Of a stretch of DNA of 36,264 nucleotides, positions 15,222 through 21,588 are shown one piece after another. Each line of letters starts with the position of its first letter. Position 1 is the first letter of the stretch. Made by a program: the position numbers and the translations under genes. The notes under the pieces are model-generated. The model saw only the letters and a program-made list of their open reading frames with translations. It was not told the origin of the DNA and did not search any database. The stretch is from Alphaproteobacteria bacterium (GTDB lineage Bacteria > Pseudomonadota > Alphaproteobacteria > Rs-D84 > CACZYB01). The stretch is taken from positions 1-36,264 of the forward strand of contig WQWV01000006.1 in the NCBI GenBank assembly GCA_009785175.1, given 5' to 3'.

Positions 15222-15249
15222 GTCATTCCGGCCTCCGAGCCGGAATCCA
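15222..15249. repeat. REP-like palindrome in the thrS leader
   Basis: Identical to the copies at 2198 and 8933. It lies between the leader peptide and the thrS ribosome-binding site, so it is part of the transcribed leader. Confidence 0.85.
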
Positions 15250-15298
15250 CTTAATTTTTAATATTATATGATAGGTGCGCGACGCGCAAGCGAAATTC

Positions 15299-15352
15299 TT
15301 AACCCTTTCGGGTAGTGGTGGTGCGAACGGCAAAGACAAAACGAATGTCCAT
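15299..15352 (-). CDS. Threonine-rich leader peptide of thrS (putative attenuator)
   Basis: A 17-codon open frame, M-D-I-R-F-V-F-A-V-R-T-T-T-T-R-K-G, with four consecutive threonine codons (ACC ACC ACT ACC, 15311-15322). It ends about 100 bases before thrS. The last Thr codon begins a hairpin, ACCC-GAAA-GGGT (15302-15313), and a second stem TGCGC/GCGCA follows. A strong promoter ends seven bases before the ATG, so the peptide is probably translated from a leaderless RNA. Runs of the cognate amino acid ahead of a synthetase gene are the hallmark of ribosome-mediated attenuation. I see no clear U-rich terminator, so the downstream mechanism (termination or RBS masking) is open. Confidence 0.65.
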   Translation of the reverse strand: MDIRFVFAVRTTTTRKG

Positions 15353-15359
15353 AGGACAT

Positions 15360-15388
15360 AATATATAGGGGGTTAAGGGAAATGTCAA
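15360..15388 (-). promoter_or_regulatory. Promoter of the thrS leader
   Basis: -35 TTGACA (15383-15388), 17 bp, -10 TATATT (15360-15365), seven bases before the leader-peptide ATG. A TATAAT at 15263-15268 with TTGCGC 15 bp upstream could be a weaker second start. Confidence 0.75.
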
Positions 15389-15402
15389 GCCCTTGCGTTT
15401 AT

Positions 15403-15500
15403 AGTGCATGCGCGCCGCAGGCGGCCAACGTCCGCTCGCCCTCGGGCGTTGGCTCACACAGGTGTTCGCCCGCTCCGTAGCGGCCGTGTGGCCTTGTGTT
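15403..15500 (+). repeat. Family C intergenic repeat (C2)
   Basis: GCGCGCCGCAGGCGGCCAAC, GTCCGC/GGGCGTTGGC pair, then AGCGGCCGTGTGGCC. It has the same order as C1 at 13358. Confidence 0.7.
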
Positions 15501-15531
15501 CGCGAAAAAAATCCCCCTCACCTACTCACCC

Positions 15532-15590
15532 GTCATTCCGGCCTCGAGCCGGAATCCATGCCGACTGGATACCGGGTCAAGCCCGGTATG
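15532..15590. repeat. Double REP-like palindrome
   Basis: GTCATTCC...GGAATCCA (15532-15558), followed at 15570-15590 by a second palindrome ATACCGGG-TCAAG-CCCGGTAT. The same pair occurs at 35095-35154. Confidence 0.8.
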
Positions 15591-15599
15591 ACGGGAATG

Positions 15600-15627
15600 A
15601 AAAAATCCCCTGGTATACCAGGGGATT
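15600..15627 (-). terminator. Intrinsic terminator of the 254-residue secreted protein gene
   Basis: Perfect palindrome AATCCCCTGG-TATA-CCAGGGGATT followed on the minus strand by a run of six T. It begins about 20 bases past the stop codon. Confidence 0.85.
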
Positions 15628-15647
15628 TCAATCATTCATAATAAATC

Positions 15648-16412
15648 TTACTCACTATCAGGCACGACAACAGCGGCATTGGAACCTCCGGCGGCTTCAT
15701 TATTACCCGTCCCCCTAATCTGCCTATAGCCCTGCCTTCCGCTCAATACACCGGCAGTACCGGACGCAGCGACACCAGCCGCACCAACTCCGACGGTGGC
15801 CATAGCCATGGATTTAGCGGTGTCAAGCTGGCGCGTGTTGATCTGGTTGAACATGGACGCAGCCTCGCGCGCGACGCTGACCCTCATGTTGAAACGGTCA
15901 AGCTCGCCGCTGCTCACCCCCGTCCCTGCTTCGGTTCGCGCCGAGAATGTTTCAAGCACGGAAATGGCGCTCATGCACTCCGAGAATTTGGCCTTGATCT
16001 TGTCAACAGCACCGGGAATGCCCCAGGTATAACCAACGGCGACTGCCGATCCTACGGCGGCGGTTCCGTGTCCGGCCACGCTCACTATCTGGGTTGCGGT
16101 GCCAAGCGCGCCCTCTCTGGCCGCTCCTACATAGCGTCGCGAAACATCAGCGCCGGTTCCGGCAACTCCGCCGACGGTTGCTACGGTAGCGCCGGTTTTG
16201 GCGGTGCCCGCGCCCTTTATTGCCCTATCGAGTTCATCGCGCATTTCCTTGTTGTTGCAGGCGTTCGAGGCTTCGACAAGCGCGGTTTCGAAACTGTTGA
16301 TGGTTGCTCGGCTAAGCGCGTTCGGTCCAGGAGTGGCGACCGCACCCTTGTTGCCGGCATCTGCCGCTCCTGATATAAGAAGGCCAAGACCCAGCGCGAA
16401 AATTTTCTTCAT
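15648..16412 (-). CDS. Secreted Gly/Ala-rich protein of unknown function
   Basis: A 254-residue protein with a clear Sec signal (M-K-K-I-F-A-L-G-L-G-L-L then S-G-A-A-D-A, cleavage near residue 20). The mature part is dominated by Gly, Ala, Thr and Val, with two stretches (about 75-130 and 205-225) that could be membrane-active or amyloid-like hydrophobic segments. Two Cys (N-A-C-N-N and S-E-C-M) may pair. I recognise no family. ATG 16412 has GAGGAG upstream and is 21 bases inside a longer frame. It has its own promoter (16434-16462) and terminator (15600-15627), so it is a single-gene unit, divergent from ruvB. Confidence 0.7.
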   Translation of the reverse strand: MKKIFALGLGLLISGAADAGNKGAVATPGPNALSRATINSFETALVEASNACNNKEMRDELDRAIKGAGTAKTGATVATVGGVAGTGADVSRRYVGAAREGALGTATQIVSVAGHGTAAVGSAVAVGYTWGIPGAVDKIKAKFSECMSAISVLETFSARTEAGTGVSSGELDRFNMRVSVAREAASMFNQINTRQLDTAKSMAMATVGVGAAGVAASGTAGVLSGRQGYRQIRGTGNNEAAGGSNAAVVVPDSE

Positions 16413-16433
16413 TTCAAACTCCTCTTCGCGCAT

Positions 16434-16462
16434 ATTATATCATAATTCAAAGGCTCCCACAA
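16434..16462 (-). promoter_or_regulatory. Promoter of the 254-residue secreted protein gene
   Basis: -35 TTGTGG (16457-16462), 17 bp, -10 TATAAT (16434-16439), leader with GAGGAG. Confidence 0.7.
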
Positions 16463-16472
16463 GCATAAATTT

Positions 16473-16575
16473 GTGTCTTTTAAGCGAGCTTTGCTCGCCC
16501 AAGCGCGCACAACGCCGCCGCACGCAGGTGGGCGCGCATTTGCAGAGCGCTGCCGCCCCTGCCGGCGTTGTTTGC
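16473..16575 (+). repeat. Family B intergenic repeat (B4)
   Basis: TTTTAAGCGAGC...GCTCGCC stem, ACAACGCCGCC-CACGCAGGTGGGCGCGC, then the CTGCCGGCGTTGTTTGC end. It lies directly upstream of the ruvB -35 box. Confidence 0.7.
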
Positions 16576-16577
16576 TA

Positions 16578-16606
16578 TTGCAATCCCTAGCCCTTATCGC
16601 TATAAT
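16578..16606 (+). promoter_or_regulatory. Promoter of the ruvB operon, leaderless type
   Basis: -35 TTGCAA (16578-16583), 17 bp, -10 TATAAT (16601-16606), seven bases to ATG 16614. No Shine-Dalgarno sequence. Confidence 0.7.
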
Positions 16607-16613
16607 CTTTCCC

Positions 16614-17621
16614 ATGGAGAGACTCATAGGCGCCGCCGAGCGCGCCGAAGACAAATCGCGATTCGAAAATATCCGCCCGCATGGGTTCGCGGAGTTCGTC
16701 GGTCAACCCGCGCTTAAATCCAATCTCGACGTTTTCATAAGATCGGCCAAGGAAAGAAAAGCTCCGCTTGACCATTGCCTTCTCTATGGCCCGCCCGGGC
16801 TTGGCAAGACGACGCTTGCGAACATTATCGCCAACGAGCTCAAGGGTAATTTCAAGGCGACCAGCGCGCCGATGTTCACGAAAACCGGCGACCTTGCGGC
16901 GATATTCACTACGCTCGAAGCCGGCGACGTGCTTTTTATTGACGAGATTCACCGCCTACCAATCGCGGTCGAGGAGGTGCTTTATTCCGTAATGGAGGAC
17001 TTCAAATTGGATTTGGTGATCGGCGAAGGCCCGGCGGCAAGGAGTGTCAAGATCGACGTCGCGCCGTTCACGCTTGTCGGCGCAACAACGCGCATAGGCT
17101 TGCTTTCGAATCCCCTGCGCGATAGGTTCCAGATTCCGCTTTCCTTCGAATTCTACGACGATTCAGAACTTTGCAAGATTATCACTCGTTCCGCCGGCAT
17201 CCTCGGTATCCCCGTTTCCGACGACGGCGCGAAGGAAATAGCCAAACGCAGCCGCGGCACGCCCCGCATCGCCAACCGCCTTTTGAAACGCGTGCGCGAT
17301 TTTGCCATAGTCGAGGGCAAATCCGACATAGACGCCGCCATGGCCGATTCGGCACTTCGCAAACTCCAAGTCGACAAGATAGGCCTCGACGCGCTCGACA
17401 CCAAATATTTGAAACTCATAATCGAAAACCACAGCGGCGGCCCGGTCGGACTTGACACCATAGCGGCGCTTCTTTCAGAAGAAACGGATACTATCGAAGA
17501 CGTGATCGAACCGTATCTGCTTCAATCCGGCTTTATTCAAAAAACGCCAAGAGGGCGCGTAGTATCCACAAAAGCCTATAAACATCTTGGCATCGACGCG
17601 AAAATCGGGGGCCTCCTATGA
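16614..17621 (+). CDS. ruvB: Holliday junction branch-migration helicase RuvB
   Basis: A 335-residue AAA+ motor that drives branch migration of Holliday junctions with RuvA. Walker A is G-P-P-G-L-G-K-T (59-66), Walker B is V-L-F-I-D-E (106-111), sensor 1 is L-V-G-A-T-T-R, and the arginine-finger segment is N-P-L-R-D-R-F. The C-terminal winged-helix DNA-binding domain ends in [15 protein letters not shown] 16614 gives the standard length; an in-frame extension of 47 codons upstream is read from repeat sequence and rejected. It is the first gene of a plus-strand operon with ybgC (ATGA overlap). ruvA and ruvC are not in the window. Confidence 0.97.
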   Translation: MERLIGAAERAEDKSRFENIRPHGFAEFVGQPALKSNLDVFIRSAKERKAPLDHCLLYGPPGLGKTTLANIIANELKGNFKATSAPMFTKTGDLAAIFTTLEAGDVLFIDEIHRLPIAVEEVLYSVMEDFKLDLVIGEGPAARSVKIDVAPFTLVGATTRIGLLSNPLRDRFQIPLSFEFYDDSELCKIITRSAGILGIPVSDDGAKEIAKRSRGTPRIANRLLKRVRDFAIVEGKSDIDAAMADSALRKLQVDKIGLDALDTKYLKLIIENHSGGPVGLDTIAALLSEETDTIEDVIEPYLLQSGFIQKTPRGRVVSTKAYKHLGIDAKIGGLL

Positions 17622-18034
17622 CAATAAACTTCGGCGATTTCAAAAACGGCGCGCACCACTTCCCGGTGCATATATTCTGGAACGCGACCGACGCCGGCGG
17701 AGTCGTGTATTACGCCAATTACCTTAAGATGGCCGAAGAAGCGCGCGGCTCCCTCGAAAAACTTTTCGGTCCCAAACCGGGCGAGTTCATGGTTCGAAAA
17801 TGCTCCGTCGAATATATGAAGCCCGCCCGCCACAATGACGATTTGATGATAAGGACGACCTGCGGCGAGCTAAAGGGCGCCTCGATCACAATCGAACAAG
17901 AAGTCATGCGCGACGAAGAAATACTCGTCAAACTTTCGACCACGCTTGTATTCGTAGATCTGTCTACATTGAAACCCGCTCGCATACCCGAAACATACAT
18001 AGCGAAACTAAAGGAGATAAAAAATGAACAATAG
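17618..18034 (+). CDS. ybgC: Acyl-CoA thioesterase YbgC (4HBT hotdog fold)
   Basis: A 138-residue hotdog-fold thioesterase that hydrolyses acyl-CoA or acyl-ACP and is usually linked to the Tol-Pal envelope system. The catalytic motif is [12 protein letters not shown] (Asp25), followed by M-A-E-E-A-R (about 38-43) and [10 protein letters not shown] (about 64-73). It overlaps ruvB by four bases (ATGA) and the following pseudopilin gene by 11 bases. In many Proteobacteria ybgC is followed by tolQRAB; here that is not so. Confidence 0.9.
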   Translation: MTINFGDFKNGAHHFPVHIFWNATDAGGVVYYANYLKMAEEARGSLEKLFGPKPGEFMVRKCSVEYMKPARHNDDLMIRTTCGELKGASITIEQEVMRDEEILVKLSTTLVFVDLSTLKPARIPETYIAKLKEIKNEQ

Positions 18035-18998
18035 AAGGCACGAATCCGGCCGCGGAATATTGGAAATCATGGGCTACGGAATATTGGTATCCATAATAGG
18101 CGTGGCGGCTATACGCTCGTATTCGACCAAGCGCAGCGAAAACCGCGTCGTAGCGCTCGAGCAGAGCGTGCTTAACGTTGCCAACGGTGCCCGCGCGCTC
18201 CTCTACGGCCGTGTCACCACCGACCTTAGGGACGGGCTTCCGGCCAACGGCATACTACTCGAGGACACATACGGCAACATTCTTGTCCCCTCCGCCGATT
18301 TCAACTGCATCGCCATCGAGGCCAGCAACCTGGGCCAACGCGAATGCCTTGCCGCCATGCATAGGATACAGTCCAACTGCCGCTTCCGTCCCTTGATCAA
18401 CAACCCGGACAACCTGTGGTGGAAAAACATAACTGTTGTCAATATGTCAAGGGGCTCCGCCAACTCGCTAAACGAGCTCAAAGACAAGGCGTCCAATATA
18501 AACAACTCGGCGGCAGACTTCTTTTTCACAGCGTTGATGGACGATGACGGCGAGCGCGTGATAAACGACCGCTTCCTTGAATACAAAGAAGCCGGCGGAG
18601 GGCAGGACATGGGCAACTGGCTTGGCCAGTGGCTAAGCGACCTTGACTCGCAGCACCGCAAGCTGATCATCGCCACGGACCAGAAGCTCGAGGCCTCCTC
18701 CCCATATATAGTGAACAACATCAAGGAGCTCAGGAACAACCTTACCGCGCTCTTTGAGTTCATGAGGAAGACCGAGGAATCCGACGTCGGCGCCTACAGG
18801 CTCAGCTCGCACATCTCCGACGAGCTAAAGGCCATCATCGACCAGATCAACGAACTTGAAAACACGACCATGGCGTTCGGCACTCAAGAGAACTACATAG
18901 TTCCCGTATCCCACTCCGACGATCCGGTCGGCACCTGTGAACCAAACCGAAACAACAGCATCATATTCTGGTTCAGCATGAAACGCAACGACAGGTAG
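18024..18998 (+). CDS. Type IV pilin-like (pseudopilin) protein 2
   Basis: A 324-residue protein with a prepilin-type N-terminus: H-E-S-G then R-G-I-L-E puts Glu at +5 after cleavage behind Gly10, followed by E-I-M-G-Y-G-I-L-V-S and a hydrophobic helix. It shares E-[LI]-M-G-Y, the later L-x-G-R and an R/S-E-C-[LM]-x-A motif with the protein at 6118. The C-terminal two thirds are mostly helical and polar (N-E-L-K-D-K, S-H-I-S-D-E-L-K). Cys residues in N-C-I-A, R-E-C-L, S-N-C-R and G-T-C-E may form disulfides. It begins inside ybgC and ends at the bamE start, so it is fully embedded in the operon. Function is unknown; a minor pilin or surface filament subunit is a reasonable guess. Confidence 0.7.
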   Translation: MNNRRHESGRGILEIMGYGILVSIIGVAAIRSYSTKRSENRVVALEQSVLNVANGARALLYGRVTTDLRDGLPANGILLEDTYGNILVPSADFNCIAIEASNLGQRECLAAMHRIQSNCRFRPLINNPDNLWWKNITVVNMSRGSANSLNELKDKASNINNSAADFFFTALMDDDGERVINDRFLEYKEAGGGQDMGNWLGQWLSDLDSQHRKLIIATDQKLEASSPYIVNNIKELRNNLTALFEFMRKTEESDVGAYRLSSHISDELKAIIDQINELENTTMAFGTQENYIVPVSHSDDPVGTCEPNRNNSIIFWFSMKRNDR

Positions 18999-19000
18999 TG

Positions 19001-19483
19001 ATGGGAAAGCTCTTGTCCACATCATTTTGCGTTGCGGCCTTAGCGCTTTCGGGCTGCTCGAACAAGAAGTATGACCTGGGCGTGAAAATCCGGCCCGACC
19101 AGATGCGCTCTATTGAAAATGCCAAGACCCAGGCCGAGGTTATCCAAATCTTGGGCTCGCCCCAGGCCGAAACAAGATACGGCGCCATACGTTGGTATTA
19201 CGCCTCGGCCGCCGCGACGCAATTCGCTTTCCTTCGCCCGTCGTTCAACGAATACACGATCCTTGCGATCGAATTCGATTCTAAGGGCAAGGTAGTCGAG
19301 GTCGCATCCCGCGACATAAGGGACGCGCGATTCAGACAAGCCGCCGGCAAAACGGAAATACTTACCGACATAGAGGTCGGCTTCTTCGAGGAGCTGTTCG
19401 GCAACGTCGGCAAGTTCGCCGTTGGCCCCATGGCGGTGGACCCGAACGCCACCCGCCGCTCGACCGTAGTAGGGGACGAGTAA
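19001..19483 (+). CDS. bamE: Outer-membrane assembly lipoprotein BamE (SmpA/OmlA domain)
   Basis: A 160-residue lipoprotein of the BAM complex that inserts beta-barrel proteins into the outer membrane. The signal ends in the lipobox L-S-G-C (Cys19). The SmpA/OmlA domain is recognisable by I-R-P-D-Q-M-R-S-I-E-N-A-K-T-Q-A-E-V (about 29-46), the I-L-G-S-P-Q turn, R-W-Y-Y and A-I-E-F-D-S-K-G-K-V-V-E-V (about 87-99). ATG 19001 is preferred; a GTG three bases upstream shares the end of the preceding stop and may be used for coupling. The C-terminal 40 residues extend past the usual domain. It overlaps the next gene by one base (TAATG). Confidence 0.75.
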   Translation: MGKLLSTSFCVAALALSGCSNKKYDLGVKIRPDQMRSIENAKTQAEVIQILGSPQAETRYGAIRWYYASAAATQFAFLRPSFNEYTILAIEFDSKGKVVEVASRDIRDARFRQAAGKTEILTDIEVGFFEELFGNVGKFAVGPMAVDPNATRRSTVVGDE

Positions 19484-19842
19484 TGGCCGGCATGACGAAA
19501 AAATCGCTTGTAAAACCTCGTCCGCACCACCTTCCGCGCCGACATCCGCTACAAAGGGTAAGGCTTTCGATCGTTGCCGCGTGGACGACCCTTGCGGCGC
19601 ATATTGTCTGTTGCATATCGCCGATGGCCTTGGCTGTCTTCAACCTTTTACTTGGGGCCGAGATCGCGTTCGAGCTCAATATCTTAGGCTATGGGTTCGA
19701 GGAGTTCATGTTTGTTATCGCGGGTCTGCTGATCCTAGCGTCCTATACGCACGAGAAGATAACTGGGCGCAAGGATCCGTTCCTTCCGCTTGTGGTGGTG
19801 ATACACTGCACGGCGCTGACTATATACTTCTTGATGCGCTAG
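19483..19842 (+). CDS. Small membrane protein with HxxCC motif (MerC-like), copy 1
   Basis: A 119-residue protein with a basic N-terminal 26 residues and three to four membrane helices. The first helix carries A-H-I-V-C-C-I-S-P (about 39-47), the third region I-A-G-L-L-I-L-A-S-Y and the last helix ends I-Y-F-L-M-R. The motif and helix layout recall MerC-type four-helix proteins, where paired Cys bind a soft metal, but the similarity is only at motif level. It is clearly related to the next gene (shared LxAHxxCCIxP, LGAxIA, G-x-L-x-L-x-S-x, D-P-x-L-P). Its start overlaps the bamE stop, so it is the last coupled gene of the ruvB operon. Confidence 0.55.
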   Translation: MAGMTKKSLVKPRPHHLPRRHPLQRVRLSIVAAWTTLAAHIVCCISPMALAVFNLLLGAEIAFELNILGYGFEEFMFVIAGLLILASYTHEKITGRKDPFLPLVVVIHCTALTIYFLMR

Positions 19843-19859
19843 GCAAGTTCGGATACTAT
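19831..19859 (+). promoter_or_regulatory. Promoter of HxxCC protein copy 2, leaderless type
   Basis: -35 TTGATG (19831-19836, inside the end of copy 1), 17 bp, -10 TACTAT (19854-19859), six bases to ATG 19866. No Shine-Dalgarno sequence. Confidence 0.6.
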
Positions 19860-19865
19860 TAATCG

Positions 19866-20162
19866 ATGAAGAAAAGGAAAGTCCATATCACATTGGCGGC
19901 GGTGCTTACCGCTCTTGCCATGCATCTGTTCTGCTGCATAATGCCGTTGGTGTTGGCTCTGGTAAGTTTTATTTTCGGAGCAAGCATAGCGCTTGATTCG
20001 CACTTGATAAGCCACGATGTTCAAGTTGTGGTGCTTGCCATATCGGGCGCGCTGCTTCTCGGCTCGTTTATTTATTCGCGGGTTAAGAAACACCCCGATC
20101 CGTTGTTGCCGTGGATAGCGGCACTGTATGCGATAACGGTCGCGTTGCATTTATTGCATTAG
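19866..20162 (+). CDS. Small membrane protein with HxxCC motif (MerC-like), copy 2
   Basis: A 98-residue paralogue of the preceding protein without the basic N-terminal extension. Helix 1 contains A-M-H-L-F-C-C-I-M-P (about 17-26), followed by L-A-L-V-S-F-I-F-G-A-S-I-A-L-D-S-H. A third helix carries I-S-G-A-L-L-L-G-S-F-I-Y-S-R, then K-K-H-P-D-P-L-L-P-W-I and a His-rich end A-L-H-L-L-H. The several His plus the Cys pair suggest a metal role in the inner membrane; this is inference. It has its own promoter ending six bases before the ATG, which would allow expression separate from the ruvB operon. Confidence 0.55.
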   Translation: MKKRKVHITLAAVLTALAMHLFCCIMPLVLALVSFIFGASIALDSHLISHDVQVVVLAISGALLLGSFIYSRVKKHPDPLLPWIAALYAITVALHLLH

Positions 20163-20171
20163 TATATTTTC

Positions 20172-20275
20172 CAAACAAACCACGCCGAGTTAGGGCGGCA
20201 TTATGTGGCCTGCCCGCCGTAGCCTTGGCGTAGGCCGGGTGCGCGCGGCTTCGCTACGCTCGCCAAAAAGGATAA
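20172..20275 (-). repeat. Family B intergenic repeat (B5)
   Basis: AAACAAACCACGCCGAGTTAGGGCGGC left end, GGCCTGCCCGCCGTAGCC stem region and a GCGCGCGGCTTCG end. It lies between the convergent 3' ends of the HxxCC gene and murA. Confidence 0.65.
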
Positions 20276-20277
20276 AA

Positions 20278-21588
20278 TCAATCGTCCGCCTCAAGCGTGA
20301 TATTCGCGCCAAGCGCCCGCAGGTTCTCGACAAACTTATGATAGCCCCTGAAGACATGGTTGGTTTTATGCACGACCGTTTCGCCGTCCGCGGCGATCCC
20401 GGCCAAGGTCAACGCCGCACCCGAACGCAGATCGGTGGCCTTCACCTCTGCACCCGAAAGCCCGACCACACCTTCGACAATCGCTGTGTGCGGATTAGCA
20501 ACGTTTATTATCGCGCCCATACGCTCAAGTTCGGGGACGATCATAAGCCTCTCGTAAATGGAATCGTGGAATTTCGACCTGCCCCGGGCAAGCGACATCA
20601 ACGCTATGAATATAGATCCTACATCGGTCGGAAAACCGGGATACGGCACGACATGAACGTCGACGCCGACAAGATCGGCTCCGCGGGCATCGGCAACGAT
20701 TCTCGTCCCTGAATCCAAGACTTCGATCTTCACCCCCGCCTTCCGCAAAGCCTCAAGCAGCGCACCCATCTTGGACGCATCCGCGCCCACGACCTCGACA
20801 CGACCGCCGGTGATTGCTGCGCCCAGAAGGTATGTGGCGGCCTCGAGCCTGTCGGGCATGACGCGATATCGAACGCCGCGAAGCGATTCTACTCCGTCGA
20901 TTTCGATTACGTTGACCTCGCCGCGCATAGCCCGTCGGATCTTCGCGCCCATAGCGTTGAGCATGTCGATAAGATCTCCTACTTCAGGCTCAAGCGAAGC
21001 ATGGGTGATCACAGTGCGACCGCGCGCCAACACCGCGGCCTCGATCATGTTGACGTTGCCGCCGTGCGTAGTGATTTCGATTCCGTCCTGTATGCGGACA
21101 AGGCCGTTGATCTCCGCTCCTATAAGTCCGCCTACGGGCGCCTTGGCGACTATGTATCCGTGCTGGTTTTCGATCGTTGCGCCAAGCGTTTCGAACGCGC
21201 GGAAATGCACGTCAAGGGGACGCGAGCCGAACACGCACCCGCCGGGCATGGAAACCTCGGCTTCTCCGAACCGGCCCAAAAGCGCGCCCAGCACGTATAT
21301 CGATGCCCGCATTTTCGATACGATTTCATACGGAGCTTTCAAAGAGGTTATGCCGGCGGCGTTTATTTTCAACATGCCTGCCGCCTTGTCCCACTCGACC
21401 TTGGCGCCAAGAGTTTCCAAAAGCGAGGACATGACGGCAATGTCGGAAAGTTCCGGCACGTTTTCAAGGATCACTTCTTCTGATGTCAATAACGCCGCGC
21501 TCATAAGTTCCAAAACAGAATTTTTTGCGCCGGATATGCTAACCGTTCCACAAAGCGGCGTGCCGCCCTGTATCCTGAATTTTCCCAT
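20278..21588 (-). CDS. murA: UDP-N-acetylglucosamine 1-carboxyvinyltransferase MurA
   Basis: A 436-residue cytoplasmic enzyme that transfers enolpyruvate from PEP to UDP-GlcNAc, the first committed step of peptidoglycan synthesis. It has K-x-x-I-x-G-x-x-P-L-x-G start residues, S-G-A-K-N-S (20-25), and the catalytic loop M-P-G-G-C-V-F-G-S-R-P-L-D with the Cys that PEP and fosfomycin attach to. R-G-G-R-A-like segments recur in the two inside-out alpha/beta barrels, and near the end it has R-S-G-A-A-L. The ATG at 21588 overlaps the mrcA stop by one base (TGATG), with GAGGGG upstream; the frame upstream of it is antisense to nothing useful and is read through mrcA in another frame. A normal Cys means fosfomycin sensitivity is expected at the target. 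Confidence 0.96.
   Translation of the reverse strand: MGKFRIQGGTPLCGTVSISGAKNSVLELMSAALLTSEEVILENVPELSDIAVMSSLLETLGAKVEWDKAAGMLKINAAGITSLKAPYEIVSKMRASIYVLGALLGRFGEAEVSMPGGCVFGSRPLDVHFRAFETLGATIENQHGYIVAKAPVGGLIGAEINGLVRIQDGIEITTHGGNVNMIEAAVLARGRTVITHASLEPEVGDLIDMLNAMGAKIRRAMRGEVNVIEIDGVESLRGVRYRVMPDRLEAATYLLGAAITGGRVEVVGADASKMGALLEALRKAGVKIEVLDSGTRIVADARGADLVGVDVHVVPYPGFPTDVGSIFIALMSLARGRSKFHDSIYERLMIVPELERMGAIINVANPHTAIVEGVVGLSGAEVKATDLRSGAALTLAGIAADGETVVHKTNHVFRGYHKFVENLRALGANITLEADD

Noticed and set aside
15264-15359. Alternative 31-codon frame (with three His) in the thrS leader
   Set aside because: Its ATG begins immediately after the -10 box, upstream of the expected transcript start. 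The overlapping 17-codon frame starts at the expected +1 and has the threonine run that fits thrS.
16473-16613. RuvB starting at 16473
   Set aside because: The 47 extra codons are repeat sequence followed by the -35/-10 boxes; RuvB normally starts at the M-E-R-L-I-G position.
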